A DNA stretch of 64,000 nt from Macrotrachela quadricornifera (Eukaryota > Rotifera > Eurotatoria > Philodinida > Philodinidae): assembly GCA_022393335.1 (NCBI GenBank), contig JAJEKB010020906.1:113012-177011 (forward strand), written 5' to 3'. The notes under the pieces were generated by a model that saw nothing but the letters and a program-made list of their open reading frames with translations, was not told where the DNA came from and ran no database searches. This document shows, piece after piece, positions 10,446-21,407 of this stretch. Within the stretch, counting starts at the first letter, position 1. Every line of letters starts with the position of its first letter. A program made the translations under genes and the position numbers.

Positions 10446-11493
10446 TATTACGATGAAAAGTTCTATTTGGAATCAAAGATAAACAAACAGATGATATAGG
10501 TACAGTGACTAATGTTGCTCGAGTTGAATAAGGAGGAATACATATCGATTTTAACGAAGTAACAGGTATATGATGAAGCTTATAGTCAGAATCAATAGTC
10601 ATTGTTAATATACGCTGCTGATATTCAATCGATATAGTTTGATGTTTCACGTCAAAACTTAGATTATATCGATTTATATAGTCCATTCCTAAGATGAGAT
10701 TCGTACATCACTTTCGAGCTATATGAGCTTCTATCGTTGTAGTTATATTAGCAAATCGAATAGATAACTGAACTGTACCTAAAACGTGAAAGGGTGCGAT
10801 TCCATCAGCCAAAATAAAAGAACAAGGTGCCTTGTTAATGACTTTAAGATGTTTTAGATGTTTTAATAATTTTTCGTTTATAAATGTTGTGGTTGCTCCG
10901 GTGTCAATTAAAATATTAGTACGATAATCATTAGCAAAGGTAGTTAAATAAATTAAAGAAGATTTAGATGGTTTTATGACTTTTTTACCGGAGACAACAC
11001 CATCGTACGGTGTCCCCGGATCTAGAAATTCGGACAGGCAGACGCGTCATGTCCAAATTGATGGCATTGATTGCAAACGTTAGATGAATGTATCTCCCGT
11101 GCAGGTTCTAGATCAGTTGAAGAAGATGGTAAATCTATAGCATTCACTGTACTATTACGAGAAAAATTATTATTTGTAATTCGAGCTTGCAATGGTGGTA
11201 ATTGCTTACGACTCGTATTCATTGAATTATTATGTACTCTCTGTTGATTAGTTCTTGAGAAATTTTGATTAGGTTGATATGCATTACGAGAAAATTGAGA
11301 ATACGAGGATGAGGTATTAGGTCTATAAAAATTAGGACGATTATTTGGAAATCGGTAATCATTATAGGAGCGTTGTGTATATCGATTTGCGTTATTACTG
11401 GCCGAATTATCAAATGATTGACGCACAGGCAATGATGGAACTGCTATTTGTGAAGTTGTTTTTTGTACAACTTTCGTATTATGATTATCTATA
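10446..11493 (-). pseudogene. Gypsy-like nucleocapsid and aspartic protease relic
   Basis: Right to left, an Asn/Ser/Arg-rich segment ends in a CCHC zinc knuckle (CNQCHQFGHDASACP, near 11030-11075). A retroviral-type aspartic protease follows, with NILIDTGATTTFINEKLL near 10870-10915 (the DTGA active site) and LGMDYINRYNLSF near 10650-10690 (the ILG-type flap-closing segment). At least one in-frame stop (about 10708) and a frame change near 11020 show decay. This is the 3' continuation of the gag frame at 15703-17297, cut off by the 4.19-kb insertion. Confidence 0.75.
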
Positions 11494-11709
11494 ATCGAGC
11501 TCAAGGGGGAAACAGCTGATTCCATGATTCCATGATTCCATGATTCCATTGATTCCACATGATTCCATTGATTCCACATGATTCCATTGATTCCAATTGA
11601 TTCTACATGATTCCATGGACTCATTTGAATTACGGATATACACCTCACATTCATCAATATGAGCATTAGTATTGAAAGCTCCATGCATTTGATATAACGG
11701 CGGCACCTA

Positions 11710-12130
11710 CCGGTTCAAGCCCTATTTCATAACAGTACCCTTGAGTTCCGATGTCCCATATTAGGGTAATATCCTTTAGCCCTTGTCCTCTATGTTAGAG
11801 TGGTACCCCTGTTCCTCATGTCCTATATTGTAGTGATATCCTTGAGTCCTCATCTCCTATTTTGGGGTGATACCCTTGAGTCTTGATGTCCTATATCGTG
11901 GCGATACCCTTTGGTTCTCATGTCCTATATTACAATGGTACTCTTAGTTCTTCAAATCGTACTTTAGGGTAGTAGCCTTGGGTCCTGAAGTCTTACTTTA
12001 GGGGGTAGTTTTGGACGGCCAAGTTCTATATTAGGATGGCATTCTTGGTACTTCATGTTCTATATGAGGGTAACCTTAGTTTCTTAATTCCAACATTAAG
12101 ATAGTATCCCTCAGTCGTCAATAGGGGTGT
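11710..12130 (+). repeat. 34-bp minisatellite array, left arm
   Basis: Degenerate units of about 34 bp repeat roughly 12 times, for example acccttgagtcttgatgtcc followed by tatatcgtggcgat. The consensus is close to acccttgggtcctcatgtcc + tatattagggtgat. The same unit in opposite orientation forms the right array of the same transposon, and a third array lies at 21955-22206. Confidence 0.8.
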
Positions 12131-12609
12131 CGATTAATATTTATTTATAATTCAGTTTATGCACGAATTAAATAAAAAAAAAACTTCAGTGCAGCCTCTT
12201 ATGATACTAAAATGTGGAACTCACATGTCTTCTTCAGCTTGATTCTTTGACTGCGTCGGGGAATGGAATTTTTAGCACGAAATTCTAGCATAGGACAATT
12301 AGGCACTAGGAATAATCAGCACGGTGAGTATTCAGTTTGAGAATTTATAGCATGAGCGTGTTCAACAGCAAGAATAGTCAATATCAGTTTGAATTCATTG
12401 AATATATAAAAATTACACATTTAACTCTAATTTAACAGTTATATGCAGAAAATACAAAAAAAAAACAGAACTATAATGAAATATTGTACATGATCAAATC
12501 AGTGTATGCCAGAGTATCTGAATAGTAGGTGGAGATAAGATTTAATAAGCGTTTTCGAAAGCGTTGGCCTTGGAGGTTTTTCAGTAGATGTCTAGTCTTC
12601 ATTTTATCA

Positions 12610-13187
12610 CAGGGTGCTCCAAAAAAAACTTATGTCTTTTCAAAATCTCATTTCTGCACATATACTACCCAAGTGGGAACTAGCTCCTATTTTAGTAGAT
12701 CTAGATAAGAAGATGCTACAGGAGAAAAGTACTTTTATTTTGAAGTGGTTGTATTGTAGGTGAAAATACACAAGAAACTAGTTAATTTTGAGTTCTATGC
12801 TGAAACGAAATCATGGTGACAAAGGATCGTCCCGAAAATCGTAATATGAGTAGTTTTTGATTACCTCTTGAGAGAAATAATATAGAGAGGTGCGATTTTC
12901 GATGTTAGAAAAAAGAAATGAGGACGCACCAATACTTAAACGAAAAATACTCACATATTGGTTTTTGGTACGATCAGTTGTAGTTATGATTTCGTTCCAA
13001 CACAGAATTCAAAATTAACAAGTTTCTTGTGTATTTCCATCTAGAATACAATCACTTTAAAATAAAAGTACTTCCCTCCTGTAGCATATTCTTATCTACA
13101 CCTATTACGATAGGAGTCAGTTCCCATTTGAGTAGTACACGTGCAGAAATTAAATTTCGAAAAAAGGAAGTGTTTTGGGACACCCTG
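12610..13187. mobile_element. Nested foldback element with CAGGGTG ends
   Basis: Inverted arms of about 200 bp (12610-12815 and 12985-13187) start cagggtgctccaaaa on the left and, read inward on the other strand, cagggtgtcccaaaac on the right. The right end is followed by TA. The left is preceded by CA rather than TA, so the duplication is imperfect. It has no coding capacity and lies within the 4.19-kb element. Confidence 0.65.
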
Positions 13188-14649
13188 TATATTAGCCTGA
13201 ATTGTATTTTATCCACCAATTATTTTTTCAAGAAGATTCCCATATTGTTCGATATGCGGATTGGAACACTGCTCCATCAGGACGATTAATAGTTCAGCGG
13301 GATTGTTTGTCTTCACACAAGATTATTCTGCTCAATTACACAAGTTCTGATAATCAACCTTACGTATGAAAATCTATTAAGGCCTAAACTGTAGTTTTTG
13401 CCTTGTTGTGCCATTATTAGACATTGGTACTATATGAGAAAATAGATGTATTTAAGGAGCAAAAGTGTTCTGTGATGAATTGTGCAAGTGACAGAAGTAT
13501 TCTTTTTTCACATTAATAACAAATAATTGGGTCAAGTTAGGACTATTAGTTACTTTTTAGAATCTAAATTTTGTATTAGATTATATCACGACTGATAGGT
13601 CTTCGTTATAATAGGCTTCACAACTGATACTGGTCTTTCTTGGTGCTCAACGTGCTCGTGCTGATTATTCCAAGTGCTTAATTTTCTTGTGCTGAAATTT
13701 TCCGTGCTGAAAATTCACCAACCCGATCCCGTCTACTATAATAAACTGCCATTAATTCTTCGCACTGTCAGAGATGTCTATAATGTCTGCGTAGAGCATT
13801 GCTAAGGGATCTGTCATGTTTGTGATAGTTTCTATACTAACGCTCGTTTTTCCTGCCATTTCCTGTGGAAATGTATCTGATGACCTTTGATCCCGGTTGC
13901 TATAGTGTCTCATGTGACGCTCTCTGCAATTGCCATAGTTATTATGGAAATGTACTCATTGATCTTTTACTTTAGACCCCCTTTGATATGATCTTTAATG
14001 GAACACTGTCTATAACGGACTTGTGGAAGGAAGAGCCGGAAGTCCTCGACTTAAACTTACACTCACTATTTTACTTCGTTAGATACGTGAGTTCCACAAT
14101 AAATATCGATCAAAAGAATGCTATATTATCCGTGGACAGGCACTTCGTCGACAAATTTTTGTCGAAACAATAATTCATCGAAAGTGAATCATTTTATTCT
14201 TCTTATTTGTCTCACCATCAGCAGACAAGTTCCAAATCAACACCTAAAACTTTGCTCCTCTGGCGACGATGGAAGAATTTCAGCACAGCATTCAACGAAA
14301 TTACATGTTTTACGTCGCAAAACATTTTTTTTAAAGCTTCACAGTCCCTCGAGATAGTTCCAACTCATTCAATTATTTTAAAGAACTGTTAAGAGTTTAG
14401 ACTAGTGAATTTTCTCACACACCGCACACATACACGCACAGTCTCACATTTGCAGTACTCCTCCATGACCCTTGGCTTCATCCTCACTCTCATCTCACCT
14501 TTATATTTGGGGTGCCCTTTATGGTCAAGAAAATACTTTCAAGGAAAAACAGATATTCATCTGAATTTGTTGATGAAGTACTTTATCGACAAAATGTCTT
14601 TCGACGAATAACATATTTACCAATCAAAATTCCTATTGACAACGCAAGA

Positions 14650-15380
14650 ATAATATCCTAATCTAGGCATTAAGAACCTAAGGGTATAACCCTAATACAG
14701 CACTTAAAAACTCAAGGAGATCCTCGTTGTACAAGTTTTGAAATCCCAAGAGTACTGTCCTAAAGTAGGACTCGAGATCCTACGGGTATTACTCTAATAT
14801 AGGATAACAGGATCGAAGAGTACCACGCTAATATGGAAGACGAGGACCCAAAGGTACCACCATAATATAGGATTTGAGAACCCAAAGGTACTCCATAAAG
14901 TAGGATTTGTGGATCCCACTCGGCATGATTTTAAAAGATTGAAAGAAAAAATGTCGACGTTTAAAAATGTCGAAAATGTGAATAACACAAGTTAAACACA
15001 CTCTAACGATATAAAAGTACCACATATGTTTTGTTATAACGTACCTGAACAGTGAGAGTGATTGAGATGGAATAAAAGCACTTTCGACATTTTTTCTTTT
15101 GGCCCTTTCATGGTAAATCGTGGGCCCAAGGGATAGTATTCTAATATGGGATATGAGGGTCCTAAGGCGCTCTTCCTGCATAAGACATGGGATCCCAGGG
15201 TACTCCCCTAAAGTAGGACTTGAGGGCCTAAGGATATCACTATAATATAGGACGTGAGGATCAACGGATGCTACCCTAATCTGTGACTTGAATAGCCAAA
15301 GGTATTTCCTAAAGTGGAACTTAAGGACTCAAGGATACTACCCTAAAGCAGGACGTGAAGACTACCGAATACGTCCTTAT
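14650..15380 (-). repeat. 34-bp minisatellite array, right arm (inverted)
   Basis: Units such as ggatttgagaacccaaaggt followed by actccataaagta are the reverse complement of the left-arm consensus. The array is interrupted at about 14920-15110 by unrelated sequence. Together with 11710-12130 it makes the transposon's subterminal regions a diverged inverted minisatellite pair. Confidence 0.75.
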
Positions 15381-15702
15381 AGAGAGCATGATTTTCCTTT
15401 TGAATATGATTGCAAACAGTAGTTTTTGCTTACTAAAACCATTGACTATTAAGAGTTGTGGGGCAATTAAAATTAGTGTTGATGACCAGTCTTGGCCGTA
15501 CGTAATTGTTCTAAGTGATTCTATACAATTCCGTATGATATTCAGTGATTTCATTGTCTGATTCTATCGACTGATTCAGAATGATTCCATATGATTCCAA
15601 GTGATTCCAAGTGATTCCATGTGATTCCACTGATTCCGTGTGATTCCACTGATTCCATTGATTCCAACGCATGGAATCAGCTGTTTCCCCCTTGATCGAG
15701 CT

Positions 15703-17297
15703 ACTAGTATTAGTATCAGTTAATTGTAAAAGTTCCTCTGTTTCTTTAGCATATTCAAGAAATTGACTAGTTGATGTAGATTTTTTCTTTCGCACTTCAA
15801 ATTGAATACTAGGTTTAGCTTTATTCAAAAGAGTTTTTAATTTCGTTGCTTCACTCATCGGGGTGTCAGCTTCTTTACATAACTTTAATAGTTCGTTAAA
15901 AAAACTACGGATCGACTGATTCTCTCCCTGAGAATAGGATTCCAATTTCTTGAAAGCTAATTCACCGTGAAAAGAAAAAGTAAAAGCTCTTTTCAGTTCG
16001 AGTACAAAAGTACTCCACGAGGTAAACAATGATCGGTTATTTTTAAACCATGCTAATGCATCACCACGCAACGAATATGAAATTTGATTTAATCGAATGG
16101 TATCTGGAATATGCGCTATATCTAAAAGATGTTCAATATCTTCGATCCATTTATTTACATCATCTTTATTTCCTTTATAAGTCTTTGGATTTTTAATTAA
16201 ATCTTCAACAATAGCTTTACGCAAGTCACTTAAAGTTTTATCCGTTTCGGAATTAATGGAATTATTAGAAACTACTGCTAACTGTATGGCGGAACCCTCA
16301 CCAATATTATTGGTGGTTTCAACATCAACAGTCGCATCATTAGCATAGCTAGTTAATTGGCGCATTACAGTGGATGTATTATTGTTATTAATGATGGATG
16401 AATGTGGTTCGCTTATTAAGTTAGTTTGACAAGATGTAGATACGGTAGATGACTTATTAACAACAGATTGATACAATTTAGGTGAATTCGATGAGGCAAT
16501 GTCCACATCATACTGTAACAATAAGAATTCATAAAAGTCATCGAAGCTACGAATTTCTCTTCGATGTCGCATATATTTATATCGAGCCTCACCTTCAACT
16601 AACAAAGGAATGGCTACATAACGCAAGTTTCTTACAATGCGAAATCGATTAAATTTAGTTTCGGTTTCATCGAGCCACTGTAAGACATTTTGTCTTTCTG
16701 TGAAAGGAATAAAATTACTTAAAATAAAGTCATCAAAACTGTCATCGTGTTTTTCATCTTCACTTTGTGAGTGACTTCCTCAATTATCGTCTACATTCTT
16801 TCTAGTTGAATTATTTATTGTAGTTGTGTTCGTATAGTTTTCATACTGACGTAGCAGCTGATCAAACTTAGCAATTTCATCAAAATTATTTTTCTGAGAA
16901 ATATTTTTATTCACGATTGTATTTTTCAATATACTCATTTCCTTCAACATTAATATCAACGTGTGATTTTTGAAGCGTTGATTCATTTGTATTATTATCG
17001 AATTCATACACATCGTCTTTTTCACATGATTTACTACGGTTATCTTTTTGCGCAACAATTTTTTCTTTATTCGTTGAATCTTTTTTGTTATTCACAACAA
17101 ATATATCTCGTTCATTTGTTGGTCTATTTGGTGTTGGTACGATAGCGTTTTTGTCTATTATAATTATTATTAGTTGTTGTAGTGTTCGGTTGAATTTTAG
17201 TTGATGTAAATATATGAGTATTTGTCGTGGATTGTACTTGTAAAGAATCGTACGATTGAGATTTCGATATAGTAGATATATGACCTTTGTTCTTCAT
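15703..17297 (-). pseudogene. Gypsy-like gag, decayed
   Basis: The - strand start MKNKGHIST is at 17297, followed by a Thr/Asn-rich N-terminus. A frame change occurs near 17140, and further changes near 17060 and 16780. The main block (16626-15703) contains the Retrotrans_gag-like core, with KTYKGNKDDVNKWIEDIEHL, then RLNQISYSLRGDALAWFKNN and a downstream helical part rich in Lys/Glu. The preceding stretch (16780-16560) carries PFTERQNVLQWLDETETKF, another gag-like helix. The frame runs straight into the 4.19-kb insertion and resumes at 11493 with the nucleocapsid. Dead element. Confidence 0.75.
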
Positions 17298-17527
17298 TTC
17301 TCTAGTTGTCCTTGATTTTATTTAAATGTTATTACGTAATAAAGTGAATAAACAGAAAGGAAAGAAAAGAAAAGAAATTTATATATGTATATATATGCAT
17401 ATATACGATCGCGATATTAGTATAGAAGAGAAAAAGAAAAATGAAAGAATACAAAAAAAATTTTTTCAAAGTTATTGAAAACTTAATACGAGCAGACTAA
17501 TTTTTGTCCAACTTCTCCACCAATTGT

Positions 17528-17920
17528 GAGGTTCTTCTTTTGGAGATATAGCTAATGACTTCTACCACCGTAATCTACGAAGGCAGAAATGCTAAATGTA
17601 GGATCTTAGTCTGCTAATATTCGAGAAACTCACAATAAAAAGGATTACCGTACCGTGAGAATATAAATAAATGGATGGTGATGATGATGATAAGGTTTTA
17701 TTGATGATAATCAATAAAATATAACAAAACAATAATGATGAAAATGACGAAGGGAAATAATCACGACGAGACAAAGAAAAAGGAAAAACAACAACTGAAC
17801 TATATATAAATATGTGAAGATATATTTATATATTTTAAAAACATAGCATAGAAAAATAATAAAAGACGTAATAATAGAAAGAAAGAAAAATCTCATAATG
17901 ATCAATATAGTGATATAGCT
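17528..17920 (-). repeat. Possible 5' LTR of the - strand gypsy-like element
   Basis: On the - strand this stretch begins tgttagctatatcac and ends gaacctcaca. It is followed two bases later by tggtggagaagttgg, which could be a primer-binding site starting TGG. It sits upstream of the gag start at 17297, where a 5' LTR is expected. No second LTR copy of this element remains for comparison, so the limits are only suggested by TG...CA ends. Confidence 0.25.
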
Positions 17921-18039
17921 AACATATCATGGCAAGGAAGAAAGAGAACACATATGTGGTCACTCGAACCACACACAGGACAGAAAAAAAAAGAAACAAT
18001 ATATATATATGTAAACTATACGTTAGCGTCAAAGAGTTA

Positions 18040-18657
18040 CATCAATGGACGCTAACACGATTTCCCGTCGCTTGGAAAATGGTCAACGTATTACAATTGA
18101 CTGTCCAACAACAGTAAAAGATTATAATCAGTTTTCACATGGAGTTGACCGAATTAGCCAAAGAATCTCGTGCTACAATATCGATCGCACGTCTAAAAGG
18201 AACTGGCTGCGAATGTTTATTTATTTTCTAAATGTATCTATTTTTAATCCATTCATTTGTTATAATCAGCTAGCTCAAGATAAGTCAACATACTTAAACT
18301 ACATGGTTTCGCTGGCGAAGTCTCTCTGCTCCGGTAATGAATGAATAAGTCGTAGAAGACCTCCTTCTGAAAACAAGTCTAAACAAGCATCACCAAAAAC
18401 TGTTCTTAGTTTTGACAATGAAATGCATTTGCCTGTGACAGCAAAAAGAAGAAGATGTACTTGTTATAGTACCAAAGAAGCAGATTTTCGAACCAACATC
18501 GAGTGCTTTACTTGCAAATTGCCATTTTGTTTAAGATATAAAAAAAAACTGTTTTTTTGATTATCATAAGTTTTTTATGTAGCCATTTTGAGTTAAAATA
18601 AAATAAAAAGGTTGAAAAATGTTTTTGCGATTATAAAAAAATTCCATTCTCAAAGGG
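18040..18657 (+). pseudogene. piggyBac transposase C-terminal fragment with intact 3' transposon end
   Basis: The frame contains NGQRITIDCPTTVKDYNQF, GVDRISQRISCYN, then RNWLRMFIYFLNVSIFNPFI and CYNQLAQDK, the C-terminal part of the DDE_Tnp_1_7 domain. After a TGA (18342) it continues to a Cys-rich tail (RRRCTCYSTKEADFRTNIEC), the zinc finger typical of piggyBac C-termini. The end ccattctcaaaggg is directly followed by TTAA (18658-18661), the piggyBac target site, so the 3' end is preserved. The 5' two thirds of the gene and the 5' terminal repeat are missing. It sits at the edge of a gypsy-like integrase relic. Confidence 0.8.
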
Positions 18658-18661
18658 TTAA

Positions 18662-19837
18662 AAGATTATTAATGATTTAAAAAAAAATCCAAATATGTCT
18701 TTTGTTCACCAAGATGGAATTTTATATAAATTAGTATCTATTCCACATGGAAAGACTAAATGTAAATTATGTGATATTCCATCATCTATGATCAAGTCAT
18801 TACTTATTTCTTATCACGATAATCCTCTTATTGGTGAACATTTTGCAACTCGATGAACATTAGAAAAACTTAAACAACAGTTTTGGTCGCCTGACATGAA
18901 ACACACAGTTGTTGATCATATTAAATCGCATAGAGCTTGTCAAGCTCATAATGTTACTCGACAAAAATCTCCTGGTTTTCTTCCTCTAATACCACCATCT
19001 AATGGTCCTAATCAATTATTAGGAATAGATTTTTGTGATCCATTTTCAAACACACCACAATAAAATAAATACGTACTACGTCTCATGGATTACTTCACTA
19101 AATGTATTGTGGCTGTTGCTTTACCAAGTTTTTCGGCTGGTGTTACACCTGAAGCTATTTTGAAAAATTATACTTGTCTTTTTGGTGTTCCTAAAGCGAT
19201 TATTTCAGATCAAGGTACAAGTTTCAAAAATAATTTAATGCATTTATTATCAAAGTTAATGGGTTATCATCTTATATTTTTTACTCCTTATAGACCACAA
19301 TCTAATGGTCAAATTGAAAGATTCAATGAAACATTTGTTACTCAACTTGCAAAATTAACAGATAATAAAACAAATAACTGGAAAGAATATTTATACCCGA
19401 TTGTGTTCGCATACAACACTGGAATGCATGCAACAACAAATATTTCTCCATATGCACTTACATTTGGTCGACAAACAAATCTTCCAACTGATCGTCCATT
19501 AACAACATTAACATTTCCTGATCTTCATGATTATTATCGACAATTAATTCTCATTTTAAAATAGTATCATTAAACAGTTAAACAAATTATCCTCAAACAA
19601 CAACAAAAAGCGAAAGCTCGTTATGATTATCATCGTACAGATCATGAATATGAATTAGGTGCAACAATTTTAACTCGAGTATTCACAAATAGATCTAAAT
19701 TAGAACCAAGATTTTCTATTTATCCCAAAATTATTATTGAAAAACATCATCCAATTTATACTGTCGAGGATATGAATACAAAGAGAATTACTAAAGTTCA
19801 TGTTAGTGATAGTAGATCATTATTGCTTTCGCAATAA
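18662..19837 (+). pseudogene. Gypsy-like integrase relic
   Basis: The + strand frame starts with the zinc-binding region (SYHDNPLIGEHFATR, LEKLKQQFWSPDMKHTVVDH, then HRACQ; one of the expected Cys positions appears to be His). It goes on to the catalytic core with Asp in LGIDFCDPF, Asp in AIISDQGTSFKNN and Glu in QSNGQIERFNETF. A C-terminal part contains KARYDYHRTDHEYELGATIL and HPIYTVEDMNTKR. Stops occur near 18855, 19060, 19562 and 19570. Orientation is opposite to the gag/protease relic at 9-17 kb, so the two are separate copies or a rearranged one. Confidence 0.8.
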
Positions 19838-20480
19838 TTAGTTTTTATTTATAAGTATCTCAAGCATTTAATAAAGCATCATTTGAGACTATTGTTGGTG
19901 AATTATTTTATTTTGTATTAAATTATGGTTATGTTGAATTACCATCACTCATAAGAATCTTCTTGCTGCGTAAGTTAAACTTATGTATGTTAAGGAATTG
20001 AAGAATGAATAATTGTCAGTCATGGCTAAGCTGATGCTTATTATATTCTTAATGTTATTTACTACATTTTAGAATGATCTTACTAATTACACAAATTCGT
20101 TTGACTTTAATTTTATTATTATCGATGTTTGATTGATAGAAATTATATGCTATTATATACAAATATAGTTGGTTATTCTATTCGGAAATTATGGTTTATA
20201 AATCTCTTCACATTATTGTTATATTTGACATAACAAATGTGATTGATATCATTTTATTATTAGTTGATTATTCTTTAGTTTCATATGTTTTTTTTTCTTT
20301 ATTACTTCACTCATTTCAACAAACATTTTTTTTCTATTTATCTTTATTATAAACTTATTGATTATTCATCCGTGTTTTTCTATATTTCTCTCTAACTTTC
20401 TCATTTCTCCTTTTGATTGTTTTAGTGTCTTCAATCTGAAGTTAAAAAAAAAATGAAAGATGTAACATCCTTTTTTTTAG
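19838..20480. other. Non-coding region after integrase
   Basis: T-rich sequence with no recognised envelope or other frame. It is presumably the 3' untranslated part of the gypsy-like relic up to a G-rich polypurine tract at about 20488-20501. Confidence 0.4.
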
Positions 20481-20485
20481 TTAAC

Positions 20486-20675
20486 CGAGAGGGGGGGGGG
20501 GTATTATGATCTGTGTTATACACCATTCCACATATAACTTCTCTTTTTCTTTTCCTTTTTCTTCATTCTTTACTAGTCATTGTGTGTATACATATATATA
20601 TAGTTGGTTGTTTCCTTTTTCACTCAGTAAAATAAACATCGATTAAGAATCATACCTTTAACACTACATCCTAAA
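20486..20675 (+). repeat. Polypurine tract and possible 3' LTR
   Basis: A purine run (gagaggggggggggg) is followed by tattatgatctgtgttatac, a common arrangement at the start of a gypsy 3' LTR. The putative LTR would include a ctctttttcttttcc stretch and end somewhere near 20670. No 5' copy is available here, so identity and limits are tentative. Confidence 0.35.
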
Positions 20676-21407
20676 AATTTAACAATAGCAATACTCTCAG
20701 TATCAGTACCACCAATATCAAACGGTATAGGCATTGGAAGTATTGGTATTGTTACACCGTTACGGAGTAGTGAGAATACAAAGTAGTAGGGTTTTAATTG
20801 ATGATTTTCTCTACTACTGAAAGAGTGAAATATGGAGTTTCATGTATTGGTTATAAGTGTTCGAGGGTGCATTATAATTCGCTCCAATATTGTCACTTTT
20901 TGAAGTATACATAACAATCAGATTTAAATTCGATGTTTCTGCTTTTATTTTAAAGATATAAACATATTCTAGACTTTTCTCTTTTTCTTAAAAGTAATTT
21001 TTTTTTCAAAAGATATAATTTAATTGAGTTGTATACGTCATTCTCTTGTTGTAAGTGAATAGATATTCCATTTACTGCTTTTCAAAAAAACGACTCATCA
21101 TCAAATGGAGCCTTTCTTTTCAAAAAAGTTATGTAAAATAGTAGCACTTAAATTAACTAGAATATCTAACAAATGAACACTCACAAGAACTTCATTTCAT
21201 CAACATTGAAAGGAGAGAAAAAAAACCGTTTCTCTAAGAAATTTTTTCATATAAAGAAATAATTATCACAATTGTTCACTTAACATATATGATGATTTTG
21301 AGATCTCATTCTGAAAAGCAAATATTTCTTCATTGATAATCATGACATTTAAGTAAGTCTATTATTTATGGATATGTTTTCCAAATATTGATATTTTCAA
21401 TAGGATA
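20676..21407. other. Region upstream of the three-unit membrane protein gene
   Basis: There is no gene. A short inverted stretch of AATACC/GGTATT words (20685-20765) recurs in similar form at 27245-27305. The promoter of the gene starting at 21408 should lie here if that Met is the true start. A splice-acceptor-like ttttcaatag sits four bases before it, so an upstream non-coding exon is possible. Confidence 0.4.

Larger units (their letters stand above)
11502..15694. mobile_element. 4.19-kb DNA transposon, 25-bp TIRs, 8-bp target duplication, no transposase
   Basis: A perfect 25-bp terminal inverted repeat (caaggggg...attccatg) occupies 11502-11526 and 15670-15694. The octamer atcgagct directly flanks both ends (11494-11501 and 15695-15702). 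Removing element plus one octamer puts the two halves of the gypsy gag back in one frame. Inside the TIRs are tgattcca-type repeats (11518-11610, 15560-15670), then 34-bp minisatellite arrays in opposite orientations. The centre holds a nested foldback (12610-13187) between two further, looser inverted stretches (near 12240-12400 and 13630-13740). No transposase frame was seen, so it is non-autonomous. An 8-bp duplication and ends starting CA fit hAT (P also makes 8 bp). Confidence 0.8.

Noticed and set aside
13988..14611. Transposase inside the 4.19-kb element
   Set aside because: The overlapping 60-80 codon frames there have no catalytic motif or coding character.
11710..15380. CRISPR-like array
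   Set aside because: The 34-bp units are contiguous and degenerate, without unique spacers, in a eukaryotic transposon.
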